This document shows, one piece after another, positions 1 through 13,500 of a stretch of DNA of 64,000 bases (its first letter is position 1; the number at the start of each line of letters is the position of its first letter). The position numbers and the translations under genes were made by a program. Under the pieces are notes generated by a model. It had not been told where the DNA came from, made no database searches, and was given only the letters and a program-made list of their open reading frames with translations. Source of the DNA: Mactra quadrangularis (lineage: Eukaryota; Mollusca; Bivalvia; Venerida; Mactridae); NCBI GenBank assembly GCA_025267735.1, contig CM046305.1, positions 36,911,108 to 36,975,107 of the forward strand, given 5' to 3'.

Positions 1-1575
1 TGTTGCACCATCTAAACCAAGTTCAGCACCACTTATTCTTTCCTCTGGCAATTTATGTTTAATATCCTTTATTGAAGATTTTCCAGATTGAATTTTCACA
101 TTCTTACCAACATCACTTTCATTTTGAATAGCTTTCTTTTCTTGTAACTTATTAGTAATATCACTAAGTGAAGTCTTTTCATCATTAGCTGAATTTTCAA
201 AATCATCTTTATTTACAGTTTGCAAGTTGTCTTTATTGTCAAGACTTTCATCTCTTACAGTATCATCGTCACTAAGGTTACCAGCATGTACTTCCACATG
301 ATGCTCATACACTGAATGATTCGAACCTTTACTCAAAGTTTCACTTTGATCAGTAGGTAGTTTATCATATGATCTCATTTGTGTATGTTCATCAGATGAT
401 ATTGATAAGAGAAGTCTTGGTTCACCTACAAGATCATCACTAAGGTCTCTATTAAATCTATTTACATTTAGAGAGTCATCTTTTTCACTACTTGAAACTA
501 GATTGTCATTATCTTCAATACTGACAGAGTTAAATGAGCTAGTGTGATCTCCCTTGTTTAAACATTCTTTGCCACTTTTATCAACTCTATCATCCTCATC
601 AGTATCCTCTATATCACTAATGGAAGGTCCTAACACCTCAGTATTATCACCAAATTTGTTTTTACCAGTTTTACTCGATTTATCAACCTTCTTATTAGAC
701 TTTTGTTTATCAATTTCAACAGTAGCAGTTTCATTGGTCAGATCTAATTCAGTTGAACTTTTGTTATTCATATCAAGAGATTCTTTAGACTTTGTTCTAT
801 CTATACTTGAAGAACTATCACACTTAGGTTTAACTAAATCTGATTTATCACTACTTTCATTTGATTGATTACCAACTTTACCACTTTCAGATATATCAAT
901 TCTTTTACTAAATTCACTAGATTTACTTTGATCATCAACAAACTTACTTCTCGCTTTTTCAAGTGTTTCACTAAATACATCAACATTAGATTTTTCATGT
1001 TCAGAGAGTACATTATCCTCTGCAGGACTTACCATGGGTTCAGATTCGCTTTCACTTTCAGACATTTCGTTACCATGATCTAAAGGTGCATTAACTTGGT
1101 GAAACTTTCTATCAGGGTGAGGTTTACTAGTTCTAAGATAAGCAACTTCTTCTTCACTCTCACCATGAGATTCCCCAGTCTTACATTCAACTATAGGAAG
1201 ATGAGATAGTGACATCTTGGGTGACTTAGACAAACTCCATGAGGAATTTTCAATGCTTAACTGATCTGTGGCTGGAACACTCTCCTTCTTTTTATCATGT
1301 ACAATAAATGATTTTAAAGCCTTTGGATTCAAAGTTTTATTGTTTTCTTTACTGACTGTTGTAGAAATATTTGGACAAGTTAAACGTCTAGTTAAATGTT
1401 TGTGAGGTTTAGAGGAAACTGGAGTATGTTGCTTGGCAACCTCAGTTTCCCTTTTATTGCTAAAATCTGTAACTTTACAATGACGTCGACCTGATGAATG
1501 TAATGGATCAATGTCTGCTAATTCTTCATCACTAAGAAATACTGTAATAATTCTACAACCTTTAGGTAACTCACA
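1..1575 (-). CDS. HPS4: HPS4-like exon 8, long acidic exon (partial)
   Basis: Open for 525 codons with no stop to the window edge. It starts with the conserved CELPKGCRIITVFLSDEEL block. The rest is rich in Ser, Asp, Glu, Lys and Asn with SESESESE-type runs, so it is probably disordered. The acceptor is TTTGCAG followed by AG. To stay in phase with exon 7 the cut must fall after GCAGAG; the stronger GCAG site at 1578 would need an extra upstream exon ending in phase 1. Confidence 0.8.
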
Positions 1576-4500
1576 CTCTGCAAAGAACATTAATTATAAG
1601 TGTATAGAAAATGAAAGTAGAAAGGGTAAAAGTGAAAGTAGAAAATGGAAGAAAGTTTTTAGTGTTCCTCGTGGATTATCAACTTTATGCCCTATATATA
1701 TATATATATATACAACTTTTATAATCATTGAATGTCTGTGTAGCAAAGTTGATGTACATAATGACTACTAAGTTGTATTTTTCTTTATTTAGTCTTTCAG
1801 AATTGTTTCTTATCAGAATATGCATAATTATACTGTCAAATAATGTATCATTTAATATATATTTATGTATACTTTAATACATTTAGACAATCACTGATTT
1901 GGAATGTTTTTACAATTTTATGGAAACAAACTTGAGCAAATTCAAAACTCTATACATAGTGTAGTTTCTACTACATGTAGTTATTTTAGCTTGACAGTAT
2001 AACAAGTTCTCATAACTTAGATTAATCACTGTAAAGTCTGATTCTTGGTTCCCCAGTACAGTCTCAATATGACATTGTTCTTTCCCTAATATGTGTCGGT
2101 AAAATGCAGTTGGCGTTGTAACGTGTGTCGTTGTATTGCGACTGTGATGAGCTAGTATGATTAAATTTCTTGCTCAAAGTATCAATAATAAGGCTGTCAC
2201 AATGCGCCAGGAGCGTATCGCGGTATATTGCGATGTGCTAGAACCGTACCCCAATACGTACCACCATACATTGCTTCGCAAACTAAAGACAAGGCTGCAT
2301 AATACTTCTGTCTTAAAGAACTTATTCAATGGTTCAGTATTAAAGTATGTTACAGGATTTTGTAGGGAAAGTGCCTGTAGCAGACTGGATTGAAAAATAA
2401 AACTGGGCTTTTTAGTGTAATATTCCGAACAGGCCCAAATTCTTTGAACTTAAGCTTTAATCGAATGAACCATGGAAAACAGACGTTTCGCTATTTTCAT
2501 TTAGCGAAGGAAAGAATTTTTCAATGAAAATAAAAAATACAGCTAAATACCAGTACATCAAATTTGTAAAGCTGCGAGTATTGGGGCCTCTGCATATTTG
2601 CAATATACCGGTATATCAGATATATAGTGTGACGGCCCTAATCAATAAGGTAGGTTTTGAATTGGATTTGAACCAGTCTAATGTTGTAACTACTCAGCCA
2701 CATCTGCTGAATACATAATTTTCTAATGACTTGATAATTGAAAACTTAAACACAAACAAGTTAAGTGTATAAACATACCTGTTTTCCTAACTATATGTGG
2801 AATCTGAAATAAAGAATTATATAAAATAAGGTACCTTAGTCAGTTATTTCCCCTTGTATACTCTTCAAACAGGTAGGTCCAATTAGTTGGATTACTTGGA
2901 TTTTACCCTTAGTTTTCAATGTCAATTTGCAAAAATTATTCTTACAAAACTTTTTTATTAATCATTTAATTTGCTTGAAATTCAAGCTAAGTATTTTAAG
3001 GGTTAGGAACTATCTAAATTTCATCACTTCTATTAATATCTTAATTAACAAGAAAGGTATTCAATGAAATATTTTGTTATCTTTACATAGGACTTCAATG
3101 ATAAAATCCGAAGATCCCAACTGTAAGGACCTACTTACCAATTGGATTGCTTCAGATTTTAACAGGGAAAGATAACTGACTTAAGTTCCTAAGGAATTAG
3201 AATTGCAAGTTTGAGAGTTGTTCTCTGTTTTAAATTCAGATCTACATCAACTTCAAAATATACCAGGTACATCGAGATCCAGTGCAATAATATCCAGTTA
3301 TTTCATATGTGATTTGGGAACAGTCAAACTGTTGGCCTGAGGCTGAGGGAATAGTGTTTTGAACTATTCTAAAACGCTATTCCTGACATCGAGGGACAAC
3401 AGTTTTACTGTTCCCAAATCACACATAAAATAACTGTTTCATTACCTGATCAATTACTGTATTAACAGTACTTGACATGTTTAAAGCGTCTGGTAAGGCC
3501 ACAACAAGTTGATCATATGTTCTACGGATTTTTCTGAAAAAGAAATTGGGGTGAGCGAGCGAAGAAAAAAAAAGAAAAAAAGTCTTTATTCACTTGCTTT
3601 ATATAGCGAGTTGACCAAATTTTTATGAGCGAGCGAGGAAATAAAAATATTTCTTTTGTAAAAAAACGTCAAAATTAAGGTGCGAGCGAATCCATAGAAC
3701 AAATGATCAATTTGTTGTGGCCCAAAGCCTTAAATCCCATAGGAGTTACTTCCCCTTATATAAGTACAGTAACAGTTCGTGACGCCATTATGAGACGTCA
3801 GAGAATGCACGGGAAACAGTCAAAACTATTGCCCAGTCAACAGTTCACTCAGACAAACAGTTAAAAATATCAAATTACATAAGCAATCAGGTAATAATTA
3901 AAATTATCAACTATATATTACCTGATTTTGTAGATATGTTAAATGCCTGGTAAAAGTTGGTGGAAGTTGTGTACACAGAACTCTAAAATATACAAAATAA
4001 GGTTACAGAGCATTTTCAGAATTCAGGGAAGGGGCATGAGGTCCAACATTGTAATAATAACATGAATGGCAAAATATGCTAGAGGTAAAAATGCCAGAAA
4101 CTAAATAGTAATAATGCCATTGGTAAAAATTTCAGAGGTAAACTAAAAATTATAATTCATTATTATTAACATCATATCTCCAGATAATCATCATAATAAT
4201 TGTGATGATAATGATGATGTATAGTAACCATGCTCTAAATAAAACAGATTTACATTTGCAAGAATTTTATAATCAAAATTTGATAGATAGTTGAAATATA
4301 ATTTGTGGACCATATTGAAAATTGACATATATTTGTTAAATGTGTTATCCACTATAAATAAAGACTTTACTTTCTTACTTACTTACTTACTAATCTACAC
4401 ACAAGTTTTGATTACATATGATATTTATGTTATTAAAATTTATCTATGAACTGGGTGATGCTGTTTGTTTTATTTAATATTGGTTGATATTTTCCAGACT

Positions 4501-7500
4501 CTCAGGTACTGACAGTATTTTTATAACAGTAAATTCTAACCATACTGTCTCATTTTTAAGCTTTTTCTGCCATTATGTTAGTGTTGTACATTTTGAATTT
4601 CATTTTGACCAGTTTAATTTTTCACATTGTTGTATGTCATGACTTTATAAATAAAAGCCCATATTTCAATTCTATAACTTTGTCTGTCTTCTCCTATCCA
4701 ACATATAGCTTTTGCCAGTCTCCATTGCCATGACTTCAATAATTGATTTTTATGTAATTTTAGAAAGCTGGTTATAAGGATGAGAGATCAATAAAGACTT
4801 ACAAATATTAAAATCTATGTAACATAAAGCATTACTATACAGTACCCACCAAAAATTTGGAGACATTTTCACTTTATAGGCCTACTGAATAACTTTTATC
4901 TAAAATTTGATAACAGTTTATTTGAAATGCATTTTAGATTTTGTTTTACATTTTGGTTATCTTTATGCTTATGACTGAGACTACAAAAATAGCATAAATA
5001 ATGTGATATGGAAAATTATTACAATAAACTTGGTTTTAGAGGCTTCAAGATGTCAGATGCTGAATATGATAAATAAGTTGCATTCATGAAATTTGTTTTC
5101 ATTTTATCACAAACCATAATTAAATATATTAAAAATTACGATTTAAAAAGATTAACATCAAAATTCAGGAATTGTTGTAATTTTTTTTTGTCTCCAAACT
5201 TTTGGTGGGTACTGTAGATTTATAATCTTTTAAGCAAAAAAATGCCCAAAACAACAAGATATTTTGTACAATATAAAGTATAAAGATATCCTACTTATTT
5301 TTATATAATATAGTTCCAGCTAAAACATAAGGTCTTCTCTGACTGGACTGTAACAAATGTGAGGCTTGTAAAAATAAATGAGAACCAGTCTGAAAAAATA
5401 AATAAACAAACAAATCAAAAATAACAAGTAAATCTGTGAGCTAATGCTCACTAGTGATACCCCCGCTGTGAGAAATATGACTACAAACAGGAAGTAGATG
5501 AGCAAGGCGCATGAAATCGCTTTACACCATATGGGACTATGGGATGAAGCAATATGCAAAGTATTAGGCTGCTGCATGTTATAGTTGCTGAGAAAACTGC
5601 GACGGAAATTTTGTAACGGACGGACAGACGGACGGACAAGGGTAAAACAGTATACCCCCCTCTTCTTCGAAGCGGGGGTATAATAAACCAGAACTTACTT
5701 CCAACATACATGTAACAATGATAAATATGATGACAAACTGAACATGTGTTACCGAGCAGCTACTACGTTGAACTGGTAATCTTTGGATAGCCAGCTCCAC
5801 ATTGATTCTAATCCCATTAAAAACCTACCCCATTGTTTCCTTAAGCAAGTAACTTCAACCCATTAGGTAAGTAATTGGAGAGCAGGAGTTGGACTCTTAG
5901 TTGTAAGAATTTGTTTCACAATCAAGCTAAAATAATTTAGTATAACTAAAATATAAAACCCCACACTAAATCATCAAGTACACTAAGTAAACCATTACAT
6001 ACAGTACCCACCAAAAGTTTGGAGACATTTTCGCTTTGTAGGCCAACTGAATAGCTTTTAACTAGAATAAGATAACTGTTTATTATGAAATGCTTTTAAC
6101 TTTTGCTTTATTTTTTTGGTTATCATTATAATTATAATTTAGACTTCAAAAATAGCATAAAAGCATTGGTATGGAAATAATTACAATAAACATGGTCTTG
6201 GAGGCTTTACGATATGGATGCTGAATCTTATAAAATGTGTTGCATTCACGCAATTTGTTTTCATTTTACAAAAAATTTTTGTCTCCAAACTTTTGGTGGG
6301 TACTGTATAGGTATTATCAAATATGTAATAATTAATAACTTTAATCAAAGAGGTTGATAGGGTATTCAGTAAAAGTTAGACAGCCAGACAGAATGGTAGG
6401 GCCTAAGATACATGGAAGTGCATGCCAATGAGTGGGGCAGAACCATGGGTAGGAGTTACGTGCAGTGTAACATTGTACATATTGTATTAAATATCAACTG
6501 TAATTTGTGAGTACACTATCATTTGATGTCTAAATATATTCAGTAAAATGTGTATTAAATTAATATAGTCACTTTTCAGTTCAATATTTGAAAAGCTTAC
6601 ATAAAAAGATATATACGTGTATATGGCTTAAGAATTAAAACCACTTGACATTTCCTTAATATTTAACAAATGGTAGGCTTAGCCAAATTTACTAAGTTTT
6701 TTGTAGTAATACCAGTACTACTACATTTTTTAACTAGCCCAATTACAAGTATATGATAAGTTTTAATTTAAACCTCAATTAGGAGGGGGGTCAAAGCATG
6801 CGATAGGAAGTATCAGTAAGCATTTATATTTAAAACGTGGATACTACAATCATTATAACAGGATCAGTGCTTAAATGATCAGCATAAGACAAAGGTTTGT
6901 AAGTATTGTGCGTAAAGCTTCACCCTGATCTGACCTTTCTGCAAGAATATTCATTACATTGAGCACGAATGTAGTATTAATGCTCGATTACATCTGGGCC
7001 GTGAGGATTATGTGTTGAAATTTAACACAAAAACATACTTCTATAATTTTACAATCGCTGCCGAAGTGTAGAATAGGCGTGGTACTGATTTTCGTCCGGA
7101 TATGTGTATATGATAATTAGATGCAAATGTGGAAGGTCAGATTGGGGTCAAAATTTACGCACTATATTATAAAAGTACTATATACCATTGGTAGTGAAAC
7201 ATAATAATATCGTAATTTCTATTTTTTGACCAAGGTTTGCAAGCTATTTTGACAGCGGTGTTATTTACAGTCTGTGATTGGAAAGCTCATTTCAAATTGC
7301 ATGATGTAGATGATATAAACAAGTTACTTAACATAGCGATTTCGGCATGAATATCATAATGAGAAAAGGTCACCTGAACGTGACCCTCGTAAGTAAACGA
7401 CCAGATCTATACTAGCGAGTAGGCGAGCTGAAAATTTTAGATTGGGTTTTAATCAGATTGAGTGCTTTAATGATCAGCACAAGTCAAAGTTTTATAGGTA

Positions 7501-10500
7501 TTATAAAGTATAACAAACCTTGGGTAATGTAACATACGGTAATGATAGAAATGTTTGTGTAAGACTTGGTCCATGTATCATACCAGAGGCATGTAAAATT
7601 GTACTCCATATATTATCTAACTCTTGTAGAAATCCACCACTTGTCTCTTTCAATCTCTACAAACATAATAACATGGTGAAATTTAAGACTATTTGTAAAA
7701 CAAAATATCAAAATACAGTTTATGAAATTAGGGTAAGAAAGTTGTTGTCCGAACAGGTCATTTTAAGAGCAAGCACTATATCTCATTTGTAAAAATTTGG
7801 TTGCCCATAAGTAATTGTTGGTTGTTCAAACTAAAAAGTGGTTGCCCCAGGCAACTGAATAGCCACTAATTTCGTAGACTGAAAATATCATAAAATATGA
7901 CTGTTGTGCAATTAAACAACTGACAAATTTTAGAATATGTTCAGCAATCAGGAAATTTTGCAAACCCACTTTGAATTTACTACCATGGGAGTATTCTACC
8001 ACTTCAGATTTCATTAAAACATGAACATAGCAAGATATAAATGCATGCTTGGCAACACACATGTATTAACCTTCCAAGCAATAGGCCTATTGTGGAAAAA
8101 ATATTTTTATCCCTTTTTGTGTATGGAAGGAAATTTCCAAAGGAGAAGATTTAGTATTATTGACTGACATTAAACATTTTCCCATTTAACACACCTGGAA
8201 AAAAATAAAGCGGCGTTATGCTCATTTGTAGATCTACATTTGTTGAGAATTTGAAAGCAAAACCCAGCAATTTTCACCAAAGAACATGAAAGAATCAGAA
8301 AATAAGTTTCATACAAAAAAATAATGACAATTTTCACCAAAAAAATATTAAAGATACAGATATTTAAAGTTCTCTTTAAAAAATGGCAATTTCACCAACG
8401 AAAACGGCAATTTTCACCTATGAACAAATGAAAATACCAGAAATTAAAAGAACTTACCAATTTCAGACTATCTATAGTACCATGATATGTAACAAATGTT
8501 TGATATAACATCTCTAGTTGCTTCTGTAATAATTTATCTGATATAAATGGTCCACCTCTCATACCCTGGTAAAATAAACATATCCAGTTTAATACCTTTG
8601 ACATACATGTGTACAGGTAACCCGATAAAAATCCATGGTCTGAACTGAGATTTGAACCCACAACCTCTCGAGTCGTAAGCGGAGACTCTACCATGTTGCC
8701 ATTAAAAACTACACTGTAGCTTGAAGTGAATGCAAGGGAGTACAAATGCCTTATTATACCTCATGTACATAAATGAGTACATTTTTTTCTTTTTATTTAT
8801 TATTTATTTAGTATTGCCATGTTTTGCCATGTTTAATTGTGCACGCTTTTCTATTATATATTATATTTAATATTGTATATACCTTATATGTAAAATACTG
8901 CCAAAGTTTTTCTTGGCAATAAACATATTGCTTATGCCAATAAAATATTTTGACTCGACTTGACTATGGTTAACATTGTTTTTAAACATATACCCTAGTA
9001 AGTGACTACATTAAACAAATACATATTATATAGTCAAACTATGGACTAAGAAGAAATAAAGCACAGTCTATTGTAATCTGTAATTGTAACCCATACCCAC
9101 TAATCCTAGAGAAATAGTAAGGACTGTGTGCGCCAAAGTTAAGAATGTAGTCTCAGAATATGCTACATTTTAATTATCATTAATTATAGTCTGACAATAT
9201 TAACCTGTACTTGACCTTTATGCAAGAATATATTAAACTTAGTATTAACAGTCTATTTTTGTCTTAATTTGTAAATCGACCTTTATCAGAAGCTTTCGGC
9301 AAAATAAACGTACTGAACAATTAATTTTGTATTCATAAGATCAAATTCTTTGAGACTTGATTCATTCCCAATATACTAGGATATGAGTCGAAAATTTAAA
9401 GTACAATAACAACATGCCATTTTTACATAATTGATTTATAGTCCCATAGTGAAGTGTGTAATTATTATTATAAGGTAGTTCAAGCTCAGGTTAATATTGT
9501 CGGACTATACAGCGCAGGGACAGATCCAGGATTTTTTTCTAGGTGGGGGTGGGGGTGGGGGGGGGGAGGTTCAAACTTTTTCTACTAAAAATTGACTAAC
9601 AGTTAAGAAATACACTAATGGACAGGTACATTTTGGAAATTCTAGGAGGGGGGGGGGGGGTCGGACCCCCCTGACCCCCCATTGGATCCGCCTATGCAGC
9701 AGAATCTTCATTACCACTAAAAGCTAAATCATCATCAGCAACCCATGTTTACAATTCATCCTCATTATGATTGTTCTCTTTTTAAAAGTGTATTCAAATT
9801 TAATTTAGCTCAATTGTTAAACAAGTTCTTATAACTTAGATTAATCACTCTAGAGTCTGCTTCCGATAAACACTGTGAAACTGAACAGTTTATTACTGGA
9901 CAGTAGGTCCTGTGAAAATAAAAAATTAACAAGACCAAACAAAGTCTTACAGGACCATAGACATTTTACATATTTTGATGAAAAGAAAACTGTGTAGATG
10001 AGATTGATTTTTTTGCCATAGTCAGCCCTGTAAACCTGCTGATCTGAACGGACCATCTTTCTTTTTTCAGGATTTGTCTGTTGGTCCACTTTGTTTCGCA
10101 GTGACTGGCTTCTAGGGCTGTCACGATATACCGGTATATAGCAATACTCAGCTGCAGCAATATGTACCGCGGTACGAATTTAATGTACCAGTATTTTATG
10201 ATATTTTTTATTTCATTGGAAAATTGTTCCTTTTGGGAAATAAAAGTAGCGAAACATCAGTTTTTCCTTGGTTCATTCCATCTTACCTTAAGTTACAAGA
10301 ATTTGACCTATTGGGGCGCTTCATAGTCCTAAATCACCGTATATACTTAAACAGGCTAGATTCTATCAGTAGCTGCATGTAAGATTAGCAATGTTTCTGT
10401 TAATAACAGCGGAGGCACAATGAATCTAAAAGCCTACAATATATCGTGGTACGTATCGCGATACGATGCCAGTATATTGCAATATATCGTGATACACTTC

Positions 10501-13500
10501 TGGCGTATCATGACAGCCCTACTGGGTTCCATGTCCCCCAGTATGGAGCTAGTATGATAAAATTTCTTGCTCAAAGGAACAACAATGAGGTAGATTTGGA
10601 TGTGAAACAGAATATTATCAGTGACATATTCATCAGAGCTGAGTCAGCTGACATAAATGTAACCACTAGTCTAGGGATACACATGATAAGTTATAGATAT
10701 CATTGTTTAATAACCTAACAATATTCATACACATGTTCTAACATATAACACATTTAACCTTATAAACATTATTATATACAGTACAACCTCTCTTGAACAA
10801 CACCCATTTGGAGAGACTAATGTGTGTTGCTGTTCAGAGGTTGTTGCTCTGCAGAGGTTAAATTCAATTTAAATTACATCTAAGGAAAATATCAACATAT
10901 GTTGAGGTTCTGAGGATTTGTTTTGTAAATGGTTGCTCTTCAGCGGTTACACTGTATAAACAATTTAAAGGTTAAATCTGAGTTAATACACAAATAGATG
11001 AAAGTCAGTTTTGACAAATGTGGGAAATATGTTGCATGTACATGCATGTCTATATGGTTTCAGTATGAAACAAGACTACTGTCACACATATAACTAGGGT
11101 TTCAAAATTGGAAAAAAATATAATCAATCATCAGAAATAATCGGACAACCCTTTTCGTTCAATCATACATTATATAATCAAAATATTTACTCAGGGCTTT
11201 TATTCAGGATTTCCATAATACATGTATATGACATTACGTTGCAATGGTTTAAGTGATTTTGTTTCATATAATAGAATATTTAATCATGCATATTAAACCT
11301 ATTATTAGTGGTTACTGTTTGATAACAGAATCAATTTTCAGAATTCAGTACCCATACAGTATTGGAAAGGGGGACTATATATTGTCCAAAAATGGCAATT
11401 TCCATGTTGACAACCAAAAATATCAACACTGATCTCAATGATTTACAATGATAAAGAAGTAGTAGAAATGTATTCATCATGGTTTAATTAAGAAGAATTT
11501 TATTCCTATGAATTTTCTTTCTTTAGTAATATTAATTGATTAAAACTAGAACTTCTCATTGTCAATAAAAATGAATTAGCGATAATCGATTTTTAAACTT
11601 CATATCCGATTGTCTCCCACTTTCTCTGAAATGATCGATTATCCTTTAATTCCTACATATAACAAAATCACATACTGTACAAAAAAATCAGACTTATAAG
11701 CCTGTCTCAGATTCTTTATAAGCAGATATGATTCTACTATGTCATTAAAACTTTTAACGGTCAGCAAGTTCTATGTACCCGTAGATCACTATTTATGTAC
11801 ACAACTTCAAGTTTGAAACAACTAAGGAACATCATCAAACCTATCTAACTGCGTGTCATTTTAGAGGGAATAGAGCCATACTATAACTAAATGTAAAATT
11901 TTATAAGAACAGCACTCTGAAGTTTTTCCATAATCAGCCGCCATTCTTTTTGCCTTTTTGTAAGTCTCATTCAGAGTTGATGGCCACAACTCTTACGGCT
12001 GACTTGACAAGCAGCACTTCTACAGCAGTATCAACAAGCAGCAAATTATATAACAGTCGCCACTAAACATGGCAGACTGAGGGACAAATCCTGTAAAAAA
12101 TAGAAGGTCTAGATCGGCAGGTTTACAAGACAGACTGTCCAGCAAGGGATTTTATCTAATTCACACAATTTTAAAAGTAAAATGTCTTTGGTCCTGTAAA
12201 AATTGGTTTGGTCTTGTAAAATTTTGATCTTCACAGGACCTACAGCCCAGTAATAAACTGTTGAATTTTTGTGGGACAGTCACTGCAATAAAGTATGATA
12301 AATCCCTTCAAAAAAGACTGTGTTAATACTTACGAGACTATAAGTGCCAGGATGTAAGAATACATATTTATCATGTTCGAATCTGAATACATTAGGTGGT
12401 GATTTACATATAGTTGCTGATAGAAACTCTGTCATACCCATTAGTTGACCACATAGAGCACATCTTTCATCAATTGAATACTATAAATAGTCATATATAA
12501 CAATACATTAACAATGTCAACTACAGAGCCATCCAAGAGTTCTTGGACGAATGAATTTTATGAAAAGCTGATAATGCATACCACAAGAATTAAACTTCAC
12601 TATTAGTTCTGGCTACTTTAACTTTACAAGCTACATTTTTTGGAACGATGTTATTTAACATCGTTCCAATGGTAACAAGAAAGTATAAGATTACTCTTTT
12701 CACGCTTCAACAATTTTCAACATAGACAAAGAGGCGTAGTTCAAGCATGAAACTCATTAACATCTCATTTAAATGTAATACAACGCTGGCTTGTGTTGTC
12801 GTTCTTGAAACTCTTCGGGAAAAGGAAGGTTACTCTCAGGACATACAAATCTTGCAATGGAGACGGGACAACTCAAACCGTAGACAACTCAACCCGGGAC
12901 AACTGCAATGATTACTTGTTGGAGTAAAAAGGGCCTACGATGTTTTTGACAATGCATGTTATATGCGTAGCTTAATTACATCATTCGATAGTAATAAACA
13001 ATCAAAAAATAAGTTCAGGACATCGTTCCTCCAGCACTCCAGTGCTTTGATTTACATTTTGTTATTCATCTGATGCAGCATTAACAATATAGATAAGAAT
13101 ATGCTGGAGACCTTCAGCTACTTTACAGTTATAATAATTAAAGCTTGTTCACATAACAATTTTAAATTTATCAAGTTTTTCAAGAGAGAAACCTATCTAA
13201 GAATTTCTTTATGGAGAAAAGTAATTGAGTGTGCTCTTATCATTTTAGTGAAAACTCAAACTACAGTAGTTTTGTGGATCCAGAGCCAAGTAGGGGACCA
13301 ATAAAAACTGAGGCTAGATTTTTCATTTTGATACACAAGGTAATATATATTTAGAGGTTAACACAGCAGAGGAAGGCCTGATGACAATTATCAACGCAAT
13401 TGATTGAGTAATGCCTCAAAACAGGCGCTTATTTAGACCGTTTTTGAGGTTACGCACAAATGCTAGGGGGTCCGATGGCATGCCCACCCCAAAATATTTT

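Larger units (their letters stand above)
9804..10620 (-). repeat. SINE family 1, copy b, with two nested insertions
   Basis: Left part (9804-9866) and right part (10522-10600) match the other SINE family 1 copies. Between them lie a 240-bp repeat (9868-10105) and a hAT-like MITE (10113-10521). The tRNA-like head is degraded. Confidence 0.5.

Noticed and set aside
9543..9661. Functional G-quadruplex promoter element
   Set aside because: The G-runs belong to a dispersed MITE family found four more times and exact run lengths may be sequencing-uncertain.
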